A DNA stretch of 64,000 bases from Parapedobacter indicus (GTDB taxonomy: Bacteria; Bacteroidota; Bacteroidia; Sphingobacteriales; Sphingobacteriaceae): positions 354,748-418,747 of the forward strand of contig NZ_FOQO01000005.1 in assembly GCF_900113765.1 (NCBI RefSeq), read 5' to 3'. The notes under the pieces were generated by a model. It was not told the DNA's origin, searched no databases, and saw only the letters and a program-made list of their open reading frames with translations. Below, piece after piece: positions 24,912 through 33,460 of the stretch. The stretch's first letter is position 1; each line of letters begins with the position of its first letter. The position numbers and the translations under genes are program-made.

Positions 24912-26465
24912 TTGGTAAAGGAGTTAATCATCGATTCGGCTCCCGACAAGGGAGTTACTATCGCTTTACTTCAGGACAAACAGCTTGTAGAGCTTAATAA
25001 GGAACAGGTAAACAACAATTATGCGGTAGGCGACATCTACTTGGGTAGGATCAAGAAAATCATGCCCGGTCTTAATGCTGCATTTGTAGATGTTGGATAT
25101 TCGAAAGATGCGTTCCTGCATTATTTGGACTTGGGCCCCCAAGTCCAATCGCTCATCAAGCTTACGAAGCTGGTAAAGAATGGCAGTTATAAGGAAAAGC
25201 TGCTCGATAGTTTAAAATTAGAGAAGGACATCAACAAAGCAGGTAAGATTTCGGAGGTATTGACCCGAAATATGCTGTTGCCTGTCCAGATCGCAAAGGA
25301 ACCCATTTCGACCAAGGGTCCCCGGCTGAGTTCGGATTTATCCATCGCCGGAAGATACGTCGTCTTAGTGCCATTTTCCAGCGCAGTATCTATTTCCAAG
25401 CGGATCAAAGGTAATGCGGAACGTACTCGGCTCAAAAAGATCGTAGAAAGCATTAAACCGGCTAATTTCGGCGTCATTATCCGTACGGTTTCCGAAGGTA
25501 AAGGGGTAAGCGAGCTTCAAAAAGATCTGTTGGATGTGATTTCCAAGTGGGAGGTCCTGACCAACCGATTGCGACTGGCCGAGCCCACCCACAAAGTACT
25601 CGGTGAAATGGATCGGACGTCAACCATCTTGCGCGATATCCTAACGGATGAGTTTTCGCACATTTATGTTAATGATCAGGCGATCTTTGAGGAAACGCGG
25701 TCTTATGTGCAGGAAATTTCTCCCGATCTAGAGAAAATCGTAAAGTTTTACAAACACCGCGAACCTATCTTCGAACATTTTGGGGTAGAACGCCAGATCA
25801 AGGCGGCCTTTGGCAAGACGGTAAACTTGCATGGAGGTGCTTACCTTGTGATCGAACATACGGAGGCCTTACATGTTATTGATGTCAATAGTGGAAACCG
25901 GACAGCCAATAAGGAAAACCAGGAGGAGAATGCGTTGCAGGTAAACATGGAGGCTGCCAAAGAAATTGCCCGGCAATTGCGCCTGCGCGATATGGGAGGG
26001 ATTGTAGTCATCGATTTCATTGACATGCATAAACCTGCCAATCGTAAAGAATTATATGCATATCTCAAACAATGCATGGCTGCTGACCGGGCACGCCATA
26101 CCATCCTGCCTCCTAGCAAATTTGGATTGGTGCAGATAACTCGGCAGCGGGTTAGACCGGAAATGACGATTGTAACCAACGAGAAATGTCCAGCTTGCGA
26201 TGGCACGGGAGAAATACGCTCGAGTATCGTATTGATGGATGATATCGAGAACAACCTGAGTTTCATTCTGCATGAACAAAACGAAAAGGATATCACGTTA
26301 TGTGTGCATCCTTATATTTATGCATATATTAAGTCCGGTTTTATTTCGCGCCGGATGAAGTGGTTTACCAAGTTTGGCCGTTGGATAAAAGTAAAGCCGG
26401 TAGCCTCGTATTACCTCACTGAATTCCATTTCTTCAACGGTAAGGACGTTGAGATTAAACTATAA
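24912..26465 (+). CDS. rng: Ribonuclease E/G family protein (RNase G)
   Basis: A 517-residue endoribonuclease. Order: an N-terminal start MVKELIIDS, an S1 domain (GDIYLGRIKKIMPGLNAAFVDVG), an RNase H-like part, the metal-binding catalytic pair in LHVIDVNSGNR and VVIDFIDM, and the zinc-link cysteines in KCPACDGTG. There is no long disordered C-terminus, so it is RNase G-like. The start is a TTG at 24912; a TAG in frame six bases earlier rules out anything longer. It processes rRNA and mRNA. The 200-base leader holds a CGTTTAAACG palindrome (24826-24835) that may be regulatory. Confidence 0.93.
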   Translation: MVKELIIDSAPDKGVTIALLQDKQLVELNKEQVNNNYAVGDIYLGRIKKIMPGLNAAFVDVGYSKDAFLHYLDLGPQVQSLIKLTKLVKNGSYKEKLLDSLKLEKDINKAGKISEVLTRNMLLPVQIAKEPISTKGPRLSSDLSIAGRYVVLVPFSSAVSISKRIKGNAERTRLKKIVESIKPANFGVIIRTVSEGKGVSELQKDLLDVISKWEVLTNRLRLAEPTHKVLGEMDRTSTILRDILTDEFSHIYVNDQAIFEETRSYVQEISPDLEKIVKFYKHREPIFEHFGVERQIKAAFGKTVNLHGGAYLVIEHTEALHVIDVNSGNRTANKENQEENALQVNMEAAKEIARQLRLRDMGGIVVIDFIDMHKPANRKELYAYLKQCMAADRARHTILPPSKFGLVQITRQRVRPEMTIVTNEKCPACDGTGEIRSSIVLMDDIENNLSFILHEQNEKDITLCVHPYIYAYIKSGFISRRMKWFTKFGRWIKVKPVASYYLTEFHFFNGKDVEIKL

Positions 26466-26469
26466 GTAA

Positions 26470-26490
26470 ATAGGGGGCATTGCCCCCTAT
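26470..26490. terminator. Bidirectional terminator between rng and miaA
   Basis: ATAGGGGGC (26470-26478) and GCCCCCTAT (26482-26490) form a 9-bp stem with a 3-nt loop between the convergent genes. It overlaps the miaA stop codon. U-runs are short on both sides. Confidence 0.7.
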
Positions 26491-27383
26491 TCCTTGAAAC
26501 TCCGGATTACTTCGTCTGCCATTTCCTCCACCGTCCCTAACGGCAGCCAATGGATTGTTAATCCATCTTTTTCCATTTTTCGGAAGTAAGTCATCTGCCG
26601 TTTCGCAAAGCGGTGTATTTCGGTGTTTAGCCGGGTAAAAAAGATATCGTAGTTGAATTCGCCACATAGGTATTGTGTGGCATACTTGTACTCCAATCCA
26701 TAATAAAGCAATTTTTCCGGAGCTATTCCGCGGTCTAATAGCATTTGAACTTCCGCTAACAGCCCGTTTTCGAGCCGTTGCTGCAATCGCTCGGTGATGC
26801 GCTGACGGCGTAGTTCGACCGGGGGACTAATGCCGAATAGCTGGGCTGATACAGGTGGATAGGGCTTTGCCGGCAGGGAATGATGAAGGCACCAAGTGGC
26901 GATTTCGATGGCTCGAATGAGTCGTTTCCTGGTACGTGTGTCAGCATGAAACCCCGGAGGAAGAGGCAAGTTGTGCAGTGTTTGCAGCAACGCATCCATG
27001 GTTAGCAGGTTAAGCGCATGCCGAAGTGCAGGATCTACCGGTACGATGCTGTATTCAAAGGGCTGCAGTATGGACTGGATATACAGGCCGGTGCCACCGC
27101 ATAGAATCGGTTGTTTTTGCTGTTTCTGGAGCGTAAGCATAACTCGGTGGAAGTCGGCATGATATTGAGCCACGTGGTAAGCTTCGCCGGCGTCAAGAAT
27201 GTCAATGAGGAAATGGGGGACATCGTCGTATACATCGAGGTCCTTTCCCGTGCCAATATCCATACCCCGGTATACCTGCCGTGAATCTGCACTGATAATG
27301 GCGCCGTTTATACGTTTGGCCACTTCTATGGCCAGTTTTGTCTTGCCAGAAGCTGTGGGACCAAGAATCACCAACAGACTCAC
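26487..27383 (-). CDS. miaA: tRNA dimethylallyltransferase
   Basis: A 298-residue enzyme that adds the dimethylallyl group to A37 of tRNAs reading U-starting codons. The P-loop is GPTASGKT (8-15), followed by IISADSRQVYRGMDIGTGK and the GGTGLYI motif. The GTG start at 27383 overlaps the upstream stop as GTGA, so its translation is coupled to the preceding gene. The DVYDDVPHFLIDILDAGE variant places it in the shorter, divergent branch of MiaA proteins found in Bacteroidota, so a second miaA elsewhere in the genome is possible. Confidence 0.9.
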   Translation of the reverse strand: MSLLVILGPTASGKTKLAIEVAKRINGAIISADSRQVYRGMDIGTGKDLDVYDDVPHFLIDILDAGEAYHVAQYHADFHRVMLTLQKQQKQPILCGGTGLYIQSILQPFEYSIVPVDPALRHALNLLTMDALLQTLHNLPLPPGFHADTRTRKRLIRAIEIATWCLHHSLPAKPYPPVSAQLFGISPPVELRRQRITERLQQRLENGLLAEVQMLLDRGIAPEKLLYYGLEYKYATQYLCGEFNYDIFFTRLNTEIHRFAKRQMTYFRKMEKDGLTIHWLPLGTVEEMADEVIRSFKE

Positions 27384-28180
27384 AGCACTTTGATCAACTT
27401 AATACTGCCGCTGTTATATAACGGTGCATATCCCAGGCTTTGCCGTACGGAAAGGGACGCATCTTTGATTGCTTGGGGGAGTGTATGTTCGTCATACCTT
27501 TGCTTCGTTTGAGTGTTTATCCAGAACCGTTGCGGTTCAGTTTCGCCGACGATGGTAAAGCCAATTTTACGGTAACTATCACCGTCCGACCAGTCCTTGT
27601 CAGCGTAGGTCATGATATCTCCCGGATGAAATTCCTGCTGGAATGCATCAATTAGCTTGCTGAATCCTCCAACGGCTTGTACCCCCTGCTTGTGACAAAA
27701 CCGGAGCAGCTCAAAGGACCGATAGTCAGCCGGGCGATTGTTCATCTTTCTGCCGCCGCTGAATACGGCGATTGCCACTAAATCGCCTTTATGAAATAAT
27801 CCGTAGCGGTATTTGCCCGGTAGGGCTACCTGCAGGTGATGTGCCTGTTGAAAGGCCATGGCTCTCTGCTTATCGATGCGTGCAGCTACGGTATCCCGCG
27901 CATATATGCGCTGTGCTTTTCCGGCCAACGCCGCAATGCGATTGAGTAAGAGGTCGGGCCGAGTGATCCATAGGTCCTCATCGACATGGATATAACGCGA
28001 ATCAGTGTCTATATGTATGCGCTTGTCGGAACTGCATAAGTAATAAACGATACTGATCGATGTCCCATTTGCGGATAGCAAGCAAGCGGTTTCTGACAAT
28101 GCACGCAAATCAAACTCGGTATTTAGCTTGTTTTGCAACGCCGTGAGAAACTGATAGAAAGAACTATTGACATTAAACAT
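27380..28180 (-). CDS. Protein with phage endonuclease-associated (Mom/GNAT-like) module
   Basis: A 266-residue protein of unknown function. Residues about 105-225 read like the C-terminal module of phage homing-endonuclease-associated proteins: GLFHKGDLVAIAVFSGGRKM, SFELLRFCHK, VGGFSKLIDAFQ, IMTYADKDWSDGDSYRKIGF, VGETEP and a final GYAPLYNSGSIKL. The N-terminal 100 residues are unrelated and contain no HNH or GIY-YIG motif. ATG 28180 is preferred because the upstream extension is not protein-like. It overlaps miaA by four bases. A perfect inverted repeat lies just upstream. An acyltransferase-like role on nucleic acid is only a guess. Confidence 0.7.
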   Translation of the reverse strand: MFNVNSSFYQFLTALQNKLNTEFDLRALSETACLLSANGTSISIVYYLCSSDKRIHIDTDSRYIHVDEDLWITRPDLLLNRIAALAGKAQRIYARDTVAARIDKQRAMAFQQAHHLQVALPGKYRYGLFHKGDLVAIAVFSGGRKMNNRPADYRSFELLRFCHKQGVQAVGGFSKLIDAFQQEFHPGDIMTYADKDWSDGDSYRKIGFTIVGETEPQRFWINTQTKQRYDEHTLPQAIKDASLSVRQSLGYAPLYNSGSIKLIKVL

Positions 28181-28210
28181 GAAACACAGGTAAATGAATT
28201 GCAAACTAAG

Positions 28211-28238
28211 ATAAATTTGCATTTATATGCAAATTTAT
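28211..28238. promoter_or_regulatory. Perfect inverted repeat, candidate operator
   Basis: ATAAATTTGCAT (28211-28222) and ATGCAAATTTAT (28227-28238) are perfect 12-bp arms with TTAT between. On the minus strand a TTTG from it stands 21 nt before TAGTTTG, a likely promoter for the gene starting at 28180, so the repeat would cover the -33 box and spacer. Confidence 0.6.
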
Positions 28239-28478
28239 TCGTGGCGGTCTGCCGTCATCGGTGCTCGTCAATGCTTCGCAGTTATTGTTCGCTCACCCTG
28301 CTATTGAAGAACAGGTTTTATGATAGATGAAACCTGCCATGTCATCGCTTGATACTAAAAGGCGATGAAAATGCAGATTCCATGAAGCCATTTAAAGAAT
28401 AGATTATTTTCGAATGAAAATTCACAAAATTATCAAGAGATCTCCATTTTTTGTGTAAATTATCGATATTCGTACGAT

Positions 28479-30260
28479 ATGAAGAAAATTCTTGTGGCAA
28501 TGGGTGCCTTTTTTGTTTGTCTTTGCGGTAACCAAACCCTTTGTGCGCAACGCCAGACCCCCAAGCCCAACCTGACTGTCTTATTAAATAATTATATGCG
28601 GCTGGTCCCATTGCGGGATTTGGGAGACCGCAATATAGCCTATATAGGCCACTTAACTATACCGGCTTTTGCAACGGTGGGCAATATGTTGGAGCGATAT
28701 GCACCGATAAGACATTTTATGGTGCCGGAGGATGTGGGTATGTATCACGATTTGGATGAACAATTGAAGTATTATAATACCCTCATTCTGGGCTTAGCGG
28801 CTTCAGATTTGGGTAACAAACGTTTATTGCAGTTTATCGCAACGCAGGCGGTTAGTAAACAATTAATTTTGACAGTATTTGGAACGGGAGCCAAGTTGCA
28901 AGCATTGGATTTTGTGCAATATCCGATTCTTTGGAATCCTGAACTATCGGAAACTGCAGCGCGGAATACTGCCATGTCTGTATTTGGCGGGATAGCGTGT
29001 ACGGCCCGACTACCGCAATCATTTTCTGCACGATATGCGACGGGCGGAGGCTTTACCACTGAGCAAATCCGGCTTGAGTACACCAACGCGGCTGCTCTGG
29101 GTATCGATGCCTTACGTTTGGAAGCGGCTATTGATACAATTGCCCAAGAGGCGATTCGTGAGCGTGCCACTCCCGGCGCTGTGGTACTGGTGGCCAAGGG
29201 GGGCAAGGTTATTTTCGAGAAAGCTTACGGGCATCATACCTATACGAACAGCATACCTACCAAGGTTTCCGACCTCTTCGACTTGGCCTCTCTCACCAAA
29301 ATTACCGCGACGACTCCTACGATTATGCGCTTGGTTGAACGGGGAATCATTAACCTAGATAGTACAATGGGGCATTATCTGCTGCAAGCCCAGCCCACCA
29401 ATAAAAATCACACCAAGCTACGGGATGTTATGCTGCATGAGGCGGGTTTTATTCCCTTTATCCCGTTTTATCGTGAACTGAAACCAGACGACCTCAGCAC
29501 CGATTCTTCGGCAGTCTATTCGGTCAAAGTGGCGGATGGTTGTTACATCCGAACGGGGTATTATCAGAACGTAATGTGGCCCACTATGTTGTATTCCAAG
29601 CTTAATACTCCGGGGACTTATGTGTACAGTGATATTAGTATGTACGTTATGAAGGAAGTTGCCGAGCACCAAACAGGTATTCCCATCCAAGATTACATTC
29701 AGCTTGAATTTTACCGCCCTTTGGGTATGCAAACCGCCGGTTATCTCCCCCGCTTACGTTTTCCAAAAGGGCGCATTGTGCCCACTGAAGACGATAAGAC
29801 GTTTCGAAAAACGTTGTTACAGGGTTATGTTCACGATCAAGGAGCAGCTATGGCCGGTGGCATAGCCGGCCATGCTGGGATGTTTGCTACGGCAAATGAT
29901 TTGGCCATTTATGGCCAATTGCTGCTCAATCGGGGAGAATACGGTGGTGATCGGTATTTTAAGGGAGAAACAGTGGACTTGTTTACCTCCCGGCAGTCGG
30001 CAACCAGCAGACGCGGTTTGGGATTCGACAGATGGGATCCGGATACCACAAAACACTACCCTTCAAAGTGGGCATCGGACGCTACCTTTGGGCATACGGG
30101 ATATACGGGTACGTGTATTTGGATTGATCCGAAGGAACAATTGACCTATATTTTTTTATCCAACCGCGTACACCCCGCTGTAAGCACCAAACTGAGTACG
30201 CTTAATATCCGAGGAAGAATACAGGATGCGGTGTATGAAGCGATTTATTCTGCAAAATAA
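28479..30260 (+). CDS. Secreted serine hydrolase (beta-lactamase family) with orphan GH3 C-terminal domain
   Basis: A 593-residue exported protein. After the signal peptide (ends LCAQ) residues about 30-205 match the C-terminal domain of family 3 glycosidases, beginning exactly where that domain begins in NagZ-serine hydrolase fusions of Bacteroidota; the GH3 catalytic barrel is absent. Residues about 212-590 form a class C beta-lactamase/DD-peptidase-like domain with S271-L-T-K274, Y383-S-D and H539-T-G, so the hydrolase half looks active. It probably acts on peptidoglycan fragments. It ends eight bases before radA. Confidence 0.87.
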   Translation: MKKILVAMGAFFVCLCGNQTLCAQRQTPKPNLTVLLNNYMRLVPLRDLGDRNIAYIGHLTIPAFATVGNMLERYAPIRHFMVPEDVGMYHDLDEQLKYYNTLILGLAASDLGNKRLLQFIATQAVSKQLILTVFGTGAKLQALDFVQYPILWNPELSETAARNTAMSVFGGIACTARLPQSFSARYATGGGFTTEQIRLEYTNAAALGIDALRLEAAIDTIAQEAIRERATPGAVVLVAKGGKVIFEKAYGHHTYTNSIPTKVSDLFDLASLTKITATTPTIMRLVERGIINLDSTMGHYLLQAQPTNKNHTKLRDVMLHEAGFIPFIPFYRELKPDDLSTDSSAVYSVKVADGCYIRTGYYQNVMWPTMLYSKLNTPGTYVYSDISMYVMKEVAEHQTGIPIQDYIQLEFYRPLGMQTAGYLPRLRFPKGRIVPTEDDKTFRKTLLQGYVHDQGAAMAGGIAGHAGMFATANDLAIYGQLLLNRGEYGGDRYFKGETVDLFTSRQSATSRRGLGFDRWDPDTTKHYPSKWASDATFGHTGYTGTCIWIDPKEQLTYIFLSNRVHPAVSTKLSTLNIRGRIQDAVYEAIYSAK

Positions 30261-30268
30261 CAAGATTG

Positions 30269-31648
30269 ATGGCCAAAGCGAAGACAACTTATTTTTGCCA
30301 AAATTGTGGATATGAGTCGCCGAAATGGTTGGGGAAATGTCCTTCCTGCAATGAATGGAATACGTTTGTTGAAGAAGTAATAGAGAAACAAGTTTTCCGG
30401 GCGCCCGACTGGCGTACCGTGCCGAGTGCAGTGAAACGTTCAAGCAAAGCGGCTGCTATTCATGAAATCGTTCAAACGGAAGAAAATCGCCGAGCTACAC
30501 CTGACAGCGAATTGAACCGTGTGCTGGGTGGGGGAATTGTACCAGGATCGTTGGTCCTGATCGGTGGTGAACCGGGTATCGGTAAATCGACGCTCATGCT
30601 TCAGTTGGCTCTCAATATGCCGAATGCCAAAACGCTATACATATCCGGCGAAGAAAGCGAGCAACAGCTAAAAATGCGTGCTGAACGGCTCGTACAAGCA
30701 TCTAAAGCCAATTGCTACATTTTAACCGAAACCGCTACGCAAAACATCTTCAAGCAGATTGCCTCACTGGAGCCACATTTGGTCATCATAGACTCGATAC
30801 AGACGCTACACTCCGCCCAGATAGATTCGGCTCCAGGCAGCGTTTCCCAAGTGCGCGAGTGTACCGCGGAACTGCTCCGCTTCGCCAAAGAGACAAATAT
30901 ACCGGTGTTTATCATCGGGCATATCACCAAAGATGGAGCGATCGCCGGTCCGAAAGTATTAGAACATATGGTGGATACAGTCTTGCAATTTGAAGGCGAT
31001 CGGCACCACGTATACCGTATGTTGCGTGCCGTTAAAAATCGCTTTGGATCTGCTTCCGAGTTGGGTATTTATGAAATGCAAGGAACGGGACTCCGCGAGG
31101 TTTCGAACCCCTCGGAAATCATGCTTTCACAACGCGAGGAGAGTATGAGCGGCATTGCGATTGCAGTACTATTGGAGGGATTACGGCCTATGCTGATTGA
31201 AGTGCAGGCGTTGGTAAGCACGTCTGCATATGGTACTCCCCAGCGTTCTTCCACAGGGTTTGACACCCGTCGGATGAATATGCTGCTGGCCGTGCTCGAA
31301 AAACGCTTCGGGTTCCGGTTGAGTGCACAGGATGTTTTCCTGAACATCGCCGGAGGCATACGGGTAGAAGACCCAGCCATTGACCTGGCGGTGATCGTTG
31401 CCCTCATTTCATCGCAACAGGATATATCTGTTCGGGCGACCGTTGCATTTGCGGGGGAGGTGGGGCTTTCGGGCGAAATACGGGCAGTTAACCGCATTGA
31501 ACAGCGTATCGCTGAGGCGGAAAAACTCGGCTTTGAAACCATTTACATCTCCAGATACAATACCAAAGGCTTGGATGTCAGCAAGTATGGAATACAGATT
31601 AAACCAGTGGCTAAGGTAGAAGAGGTTTTTCAGGCCGTTTTTGGATGA
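30269..31648 (+). CDS. radA: DNA repair protein RadA
   Basis: A 459-residue branch-migration ATPase. The N-terminal zinc finger is CQNCG...CPSC (C10, C13, C24, C27), the Walker A motif is GGEPGIGKST (99-108), the RadA-specific KNRFG lies near 250, and the Lon-like C-terminal domain (GIRVEDPAIDLAVIVALISS) is complete. It acts in recombinational repair with RecA. The ATG at 30269 is preferred over the TTG just before it. It follows the serine hydrolase closely but the two have no obvious functional link. Confidence 0.95.
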   Translation: MAKAKTTYFCQNCGYESPKWLGKCPSCNEWNTFVEEVIEKQVFRAPDWRTVPSAVKRSSKAAAIHEIVQTEENRRATPDSELNRVLGGGIVPGSLVLIGGEPGIGKSTLMLQLALNMPNAKTLYISGEESEQQLKMRAERLVQASKANCYILTETATQNIFKQIASLEPHLVIIDSIQTLHSAQIDSAPGSVSQVRECTAELLRFAKETNIPVFIIGHITKDGAIAGPKVLEHMVDTVLQFEGDRHHVYRMLRAVKNRFGSASELGIYEMQGTGLREVSNPSEIMLSQREESMSGIAIAVLLEGLRPMLIEVQALVSTSAYGTPQRSSTGFDTRRMNMLLAVLEKRFGFRLSAQDVFLNIAGGIRVEDPAIDLAVIVALISSQQDISVRATVAFAGEVGLSGEIRAVNRIEQRIAEAEKLGFETIYISRYNTKGLDVSKYGIQIKPVAKVEEVFQAVFG

Positions 31649-31651
31649 AAC

Positions 31652-32020
31652 TCAGTTGATTGCTTTGCCGAAAGGTGTAAAGGCCAATGCCATCAGTTTG
31701 AAATGTTGCCTTCCAAAGGGAATCCCAATGATGGTAATGCAGAGCAACAGTCCGAAAACAAAATGAGTGAGGGCAACCCATATTCCACCAAAGACAATCC
31801 AGAGGATATTCATAAGTGTGTATAAACACCCCGTGCTGGAGGGTGTATGGGTAACGACGGTGCCAAATGGTACAAGCGAAGCGATCGCCAGTTTGAATAA
31901 CTGAATGCCAAAGGGAATGCCTACAATCGTAAGGCAAAGTAACAGTCCGCCGATAAGGTATTCCAGGAAAATAAGGAATCCACCAAAGATGATCCAAATG
32001 AGATTGCCCAGAAAATTCAT
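31652..32020 (-). CDS. YccF domain membrane protein
   Basis: A 122-residue inner-membrane protein with two tandem YccF domains (NLIWIIFGGFLIFLEYLIGG and NILWIVFGGIWVALTHFVFG), each followed by a LCxTIxGIPFG turn. This gives about four membrane spans. The start overlaps the hisS stop as ATGA. The family's function is not established. It converges with radA with three bases between the stops. Confidence 0.88.
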   Translation of the reverse strand: MNFLGNLIWIIFGGFLIFLEYLIGGLLLCLTIVGIPFGIQLFKLAIASLVPFGTVVTHTPSSTGCLYTLMNILWIVFGGIWVALTHFVFGLLLCITIIGIPFGRQHFKLMALAFTPFGKAIN

Positions 32021-33408
32021 TTTTGCAACGCTAAAAATGCAAACAGTTCTGCCTCGTCCAGTTTCCGTTGTTCACCGGATTGCATGTCTTTCAATGAAAA
32101 GGCCCCACTTTGTATTTCTTCCTCGCCGATGAGGACTACATACGGTATTTTTTTCGCATCGGCATAGGCCAATTGTTTTTTCAGCTTGGCGGAAGTGGGG
32201 TAAATTTCGGCGGCGACCCCTGCATCACGCAATTTCTGCAACAGTGGCAGTGCATACAATTCGGCAAGTTTGTCAAAGTTGCTAAACAATACGTTGGTCG
32301 ATTGCATGGTACTGGTGGGAAACAACCCCAGTTCTTCCATGACATCGTAAATACGGTCTGCGCCAAAGGAGATACCTACGCCGGTAAGTCCCTTCAGACC
32401 AAACATACCGGTCAGATCGTCGTAACGGCCACCTCCGCCGATACTACCCATCGTTACCTCGTTGGTTTTCACCTCAAAGATACAACCCGTATAATAATTC
32501 AGACCCCTGGCCAGGGTAATATCGAGGTCTAGGAAACGGCTGAGCGAAGCACCATGGGCCGTCATTTTTTCTACATAGCCTAACACGATTTCGATCTCTT
32601 CGATGCCCTGCATTCCGATGGCCGATGAAGCAAGCGTGCTTTTAAGCTGGTTGATTTTCAGGGTAACAGGCCCTTCCAGTTGCATAATGGGCCGTAGCTT
32701 TTTTACATCCTCTTCTGAAAAGCCACGTTCCAGTAGCTCCTTATCGACTCCCTCCATACCGATTTTGTCCAGTTTGTCGATCGCCACTGTCATGGGTACA
32801 AGTAGGTCTGGCTTGCCCAATAGCTCAGCAATGCCCGATAAGATTTTACGGTTGTTGAGTTTTATGGTGAAATCCGTTAATCCCAGGTGGGTCAATGCTT
32901 CGTGATAAATAAGCACAAATTCGGCTTCATTAAGTAAGCTTTCCGAACCGACAACATCCACATCGCATTGGTAAAACTCCCGGTAACGCCCTCGTTGCGG
33001 TCTATCCGCCCGCCAAACTGGTTGGATTTGGAAACGTTTGAACGGTAGGGTGATTTCGTGTTGATGCATCACTACATAGCGGGCGAAGGGCACCGTGAGA
33101 TCGTAGCGTAATGCTTTTTCGGTAATGTGGGTCGTTAGTGGTGTCGAGGCCCTTTCGGTCAACAGATTGCTGGGAGCCTTGGCCAAGTAGTCGCCTGAAT
33201 TTAGAATCTTGAAAATCAGTTTATCCCCTTCGTCTCCATATTTGCCGGTAAGCGTCTGTAGGTTTTCAAAAGAAGGCGTCTGAATTTCGCGATAACCATA
33301 TTTGGTAAAAACAGTCTTAAGAGTGCTGAAGATATAGTCGCGCTTTTCCATTTCTACGGGGGAAAAATCGCGGGTGCCTTTTGCCAACGAAGGTTTCACT
33401 ATTGCCAT
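32017..33408 (-). CDS. hisS: Histidine--tRNA ligase
   Basis: A 463-residue class II aminoacyl-tRNA synthetase. Motif 2 is in QIQPVWRADRPQRGRYREFYQCDVD, the histidine motifs are LARGLNYYTGCIFE and the glycine-rich GGGGRYDDL, and the anticodon-binding domain forms the C-terminal 100 residues. The start codon lies only four bases after the promoter -7 element, which predicts a leaderless message. The YccF gene overlaps its stop. Confidence 0.95.
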   Translation of the reverse strand: MAIVKPSLAKGTRDFSPVEMEKRDYIFSTLKTVFTKYGYREIQTPSFENLQTLTGKYGDEGDKLIFKILNSGDYLAKAPSNLLTERASTPLTTHITEKALRYDLTVPFARYVVMHQHEITLPFKRFQIQPVWRADRPQRGRYREFYQCDVDVVGSESLLNEAEFVLIYHEALTHLGLTDFTIKLNNRKILSGIAELLGKPDLLVPMTVAIDKLDKIGMEGVDKELLERGFSEEDVKKLRPIMQLEGPVTLKINQLKSTLASSAIGMQGIEEIEIVLGYVEKMTAHGASLSRFLDLDITLARGLNYYTGCIFEVKTNEVTMGSIGGGGRYDDLTGMFGLKGLTGVGISFGADRIYDVMEELGLFPTSTMQSTNVLFSNFDKLAELYALPLLQKLRDAGVAAEIYPTSAKLKKQLAYADAKKIPYVVLIGEEEIQSGAFSLKDMQSGEQRKLDEAELFAFLALQK

Positions 33409-33412
33409 GGCG

Positions 33413-33420
33413 CAAAGGTA
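33413..33420 (-). promoter_or_regulatory. -7 promoter element of hisS
   Basis: TACCTTTG on the minus strand, an exact TAnnTTTG, four bases before the hisS ATG. No TTTG is present 19-21 nt upstream; that region is occupied by the heptanucleotide repeat. Confidence 0.6.
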
Positions 33421-33425
33421 GGAAT

Positions 33426-33460
33426 GATTTTAGATTTTAGGTTTTAGATTTTAGATTTTA
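33426..33460. repeat. Five tandem 7-bp repeats (GATTTTA) upstream of hisS
   Basis: GATTTTA, GATTTTA, GGTTTTA, GATTTTA, GATTTTA run without gaps. They contain the rnc stop codon at the far end and fill the -13 to -47 region of the hisS promoter. Copy number could change by slippage. Confidence 0.85.
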
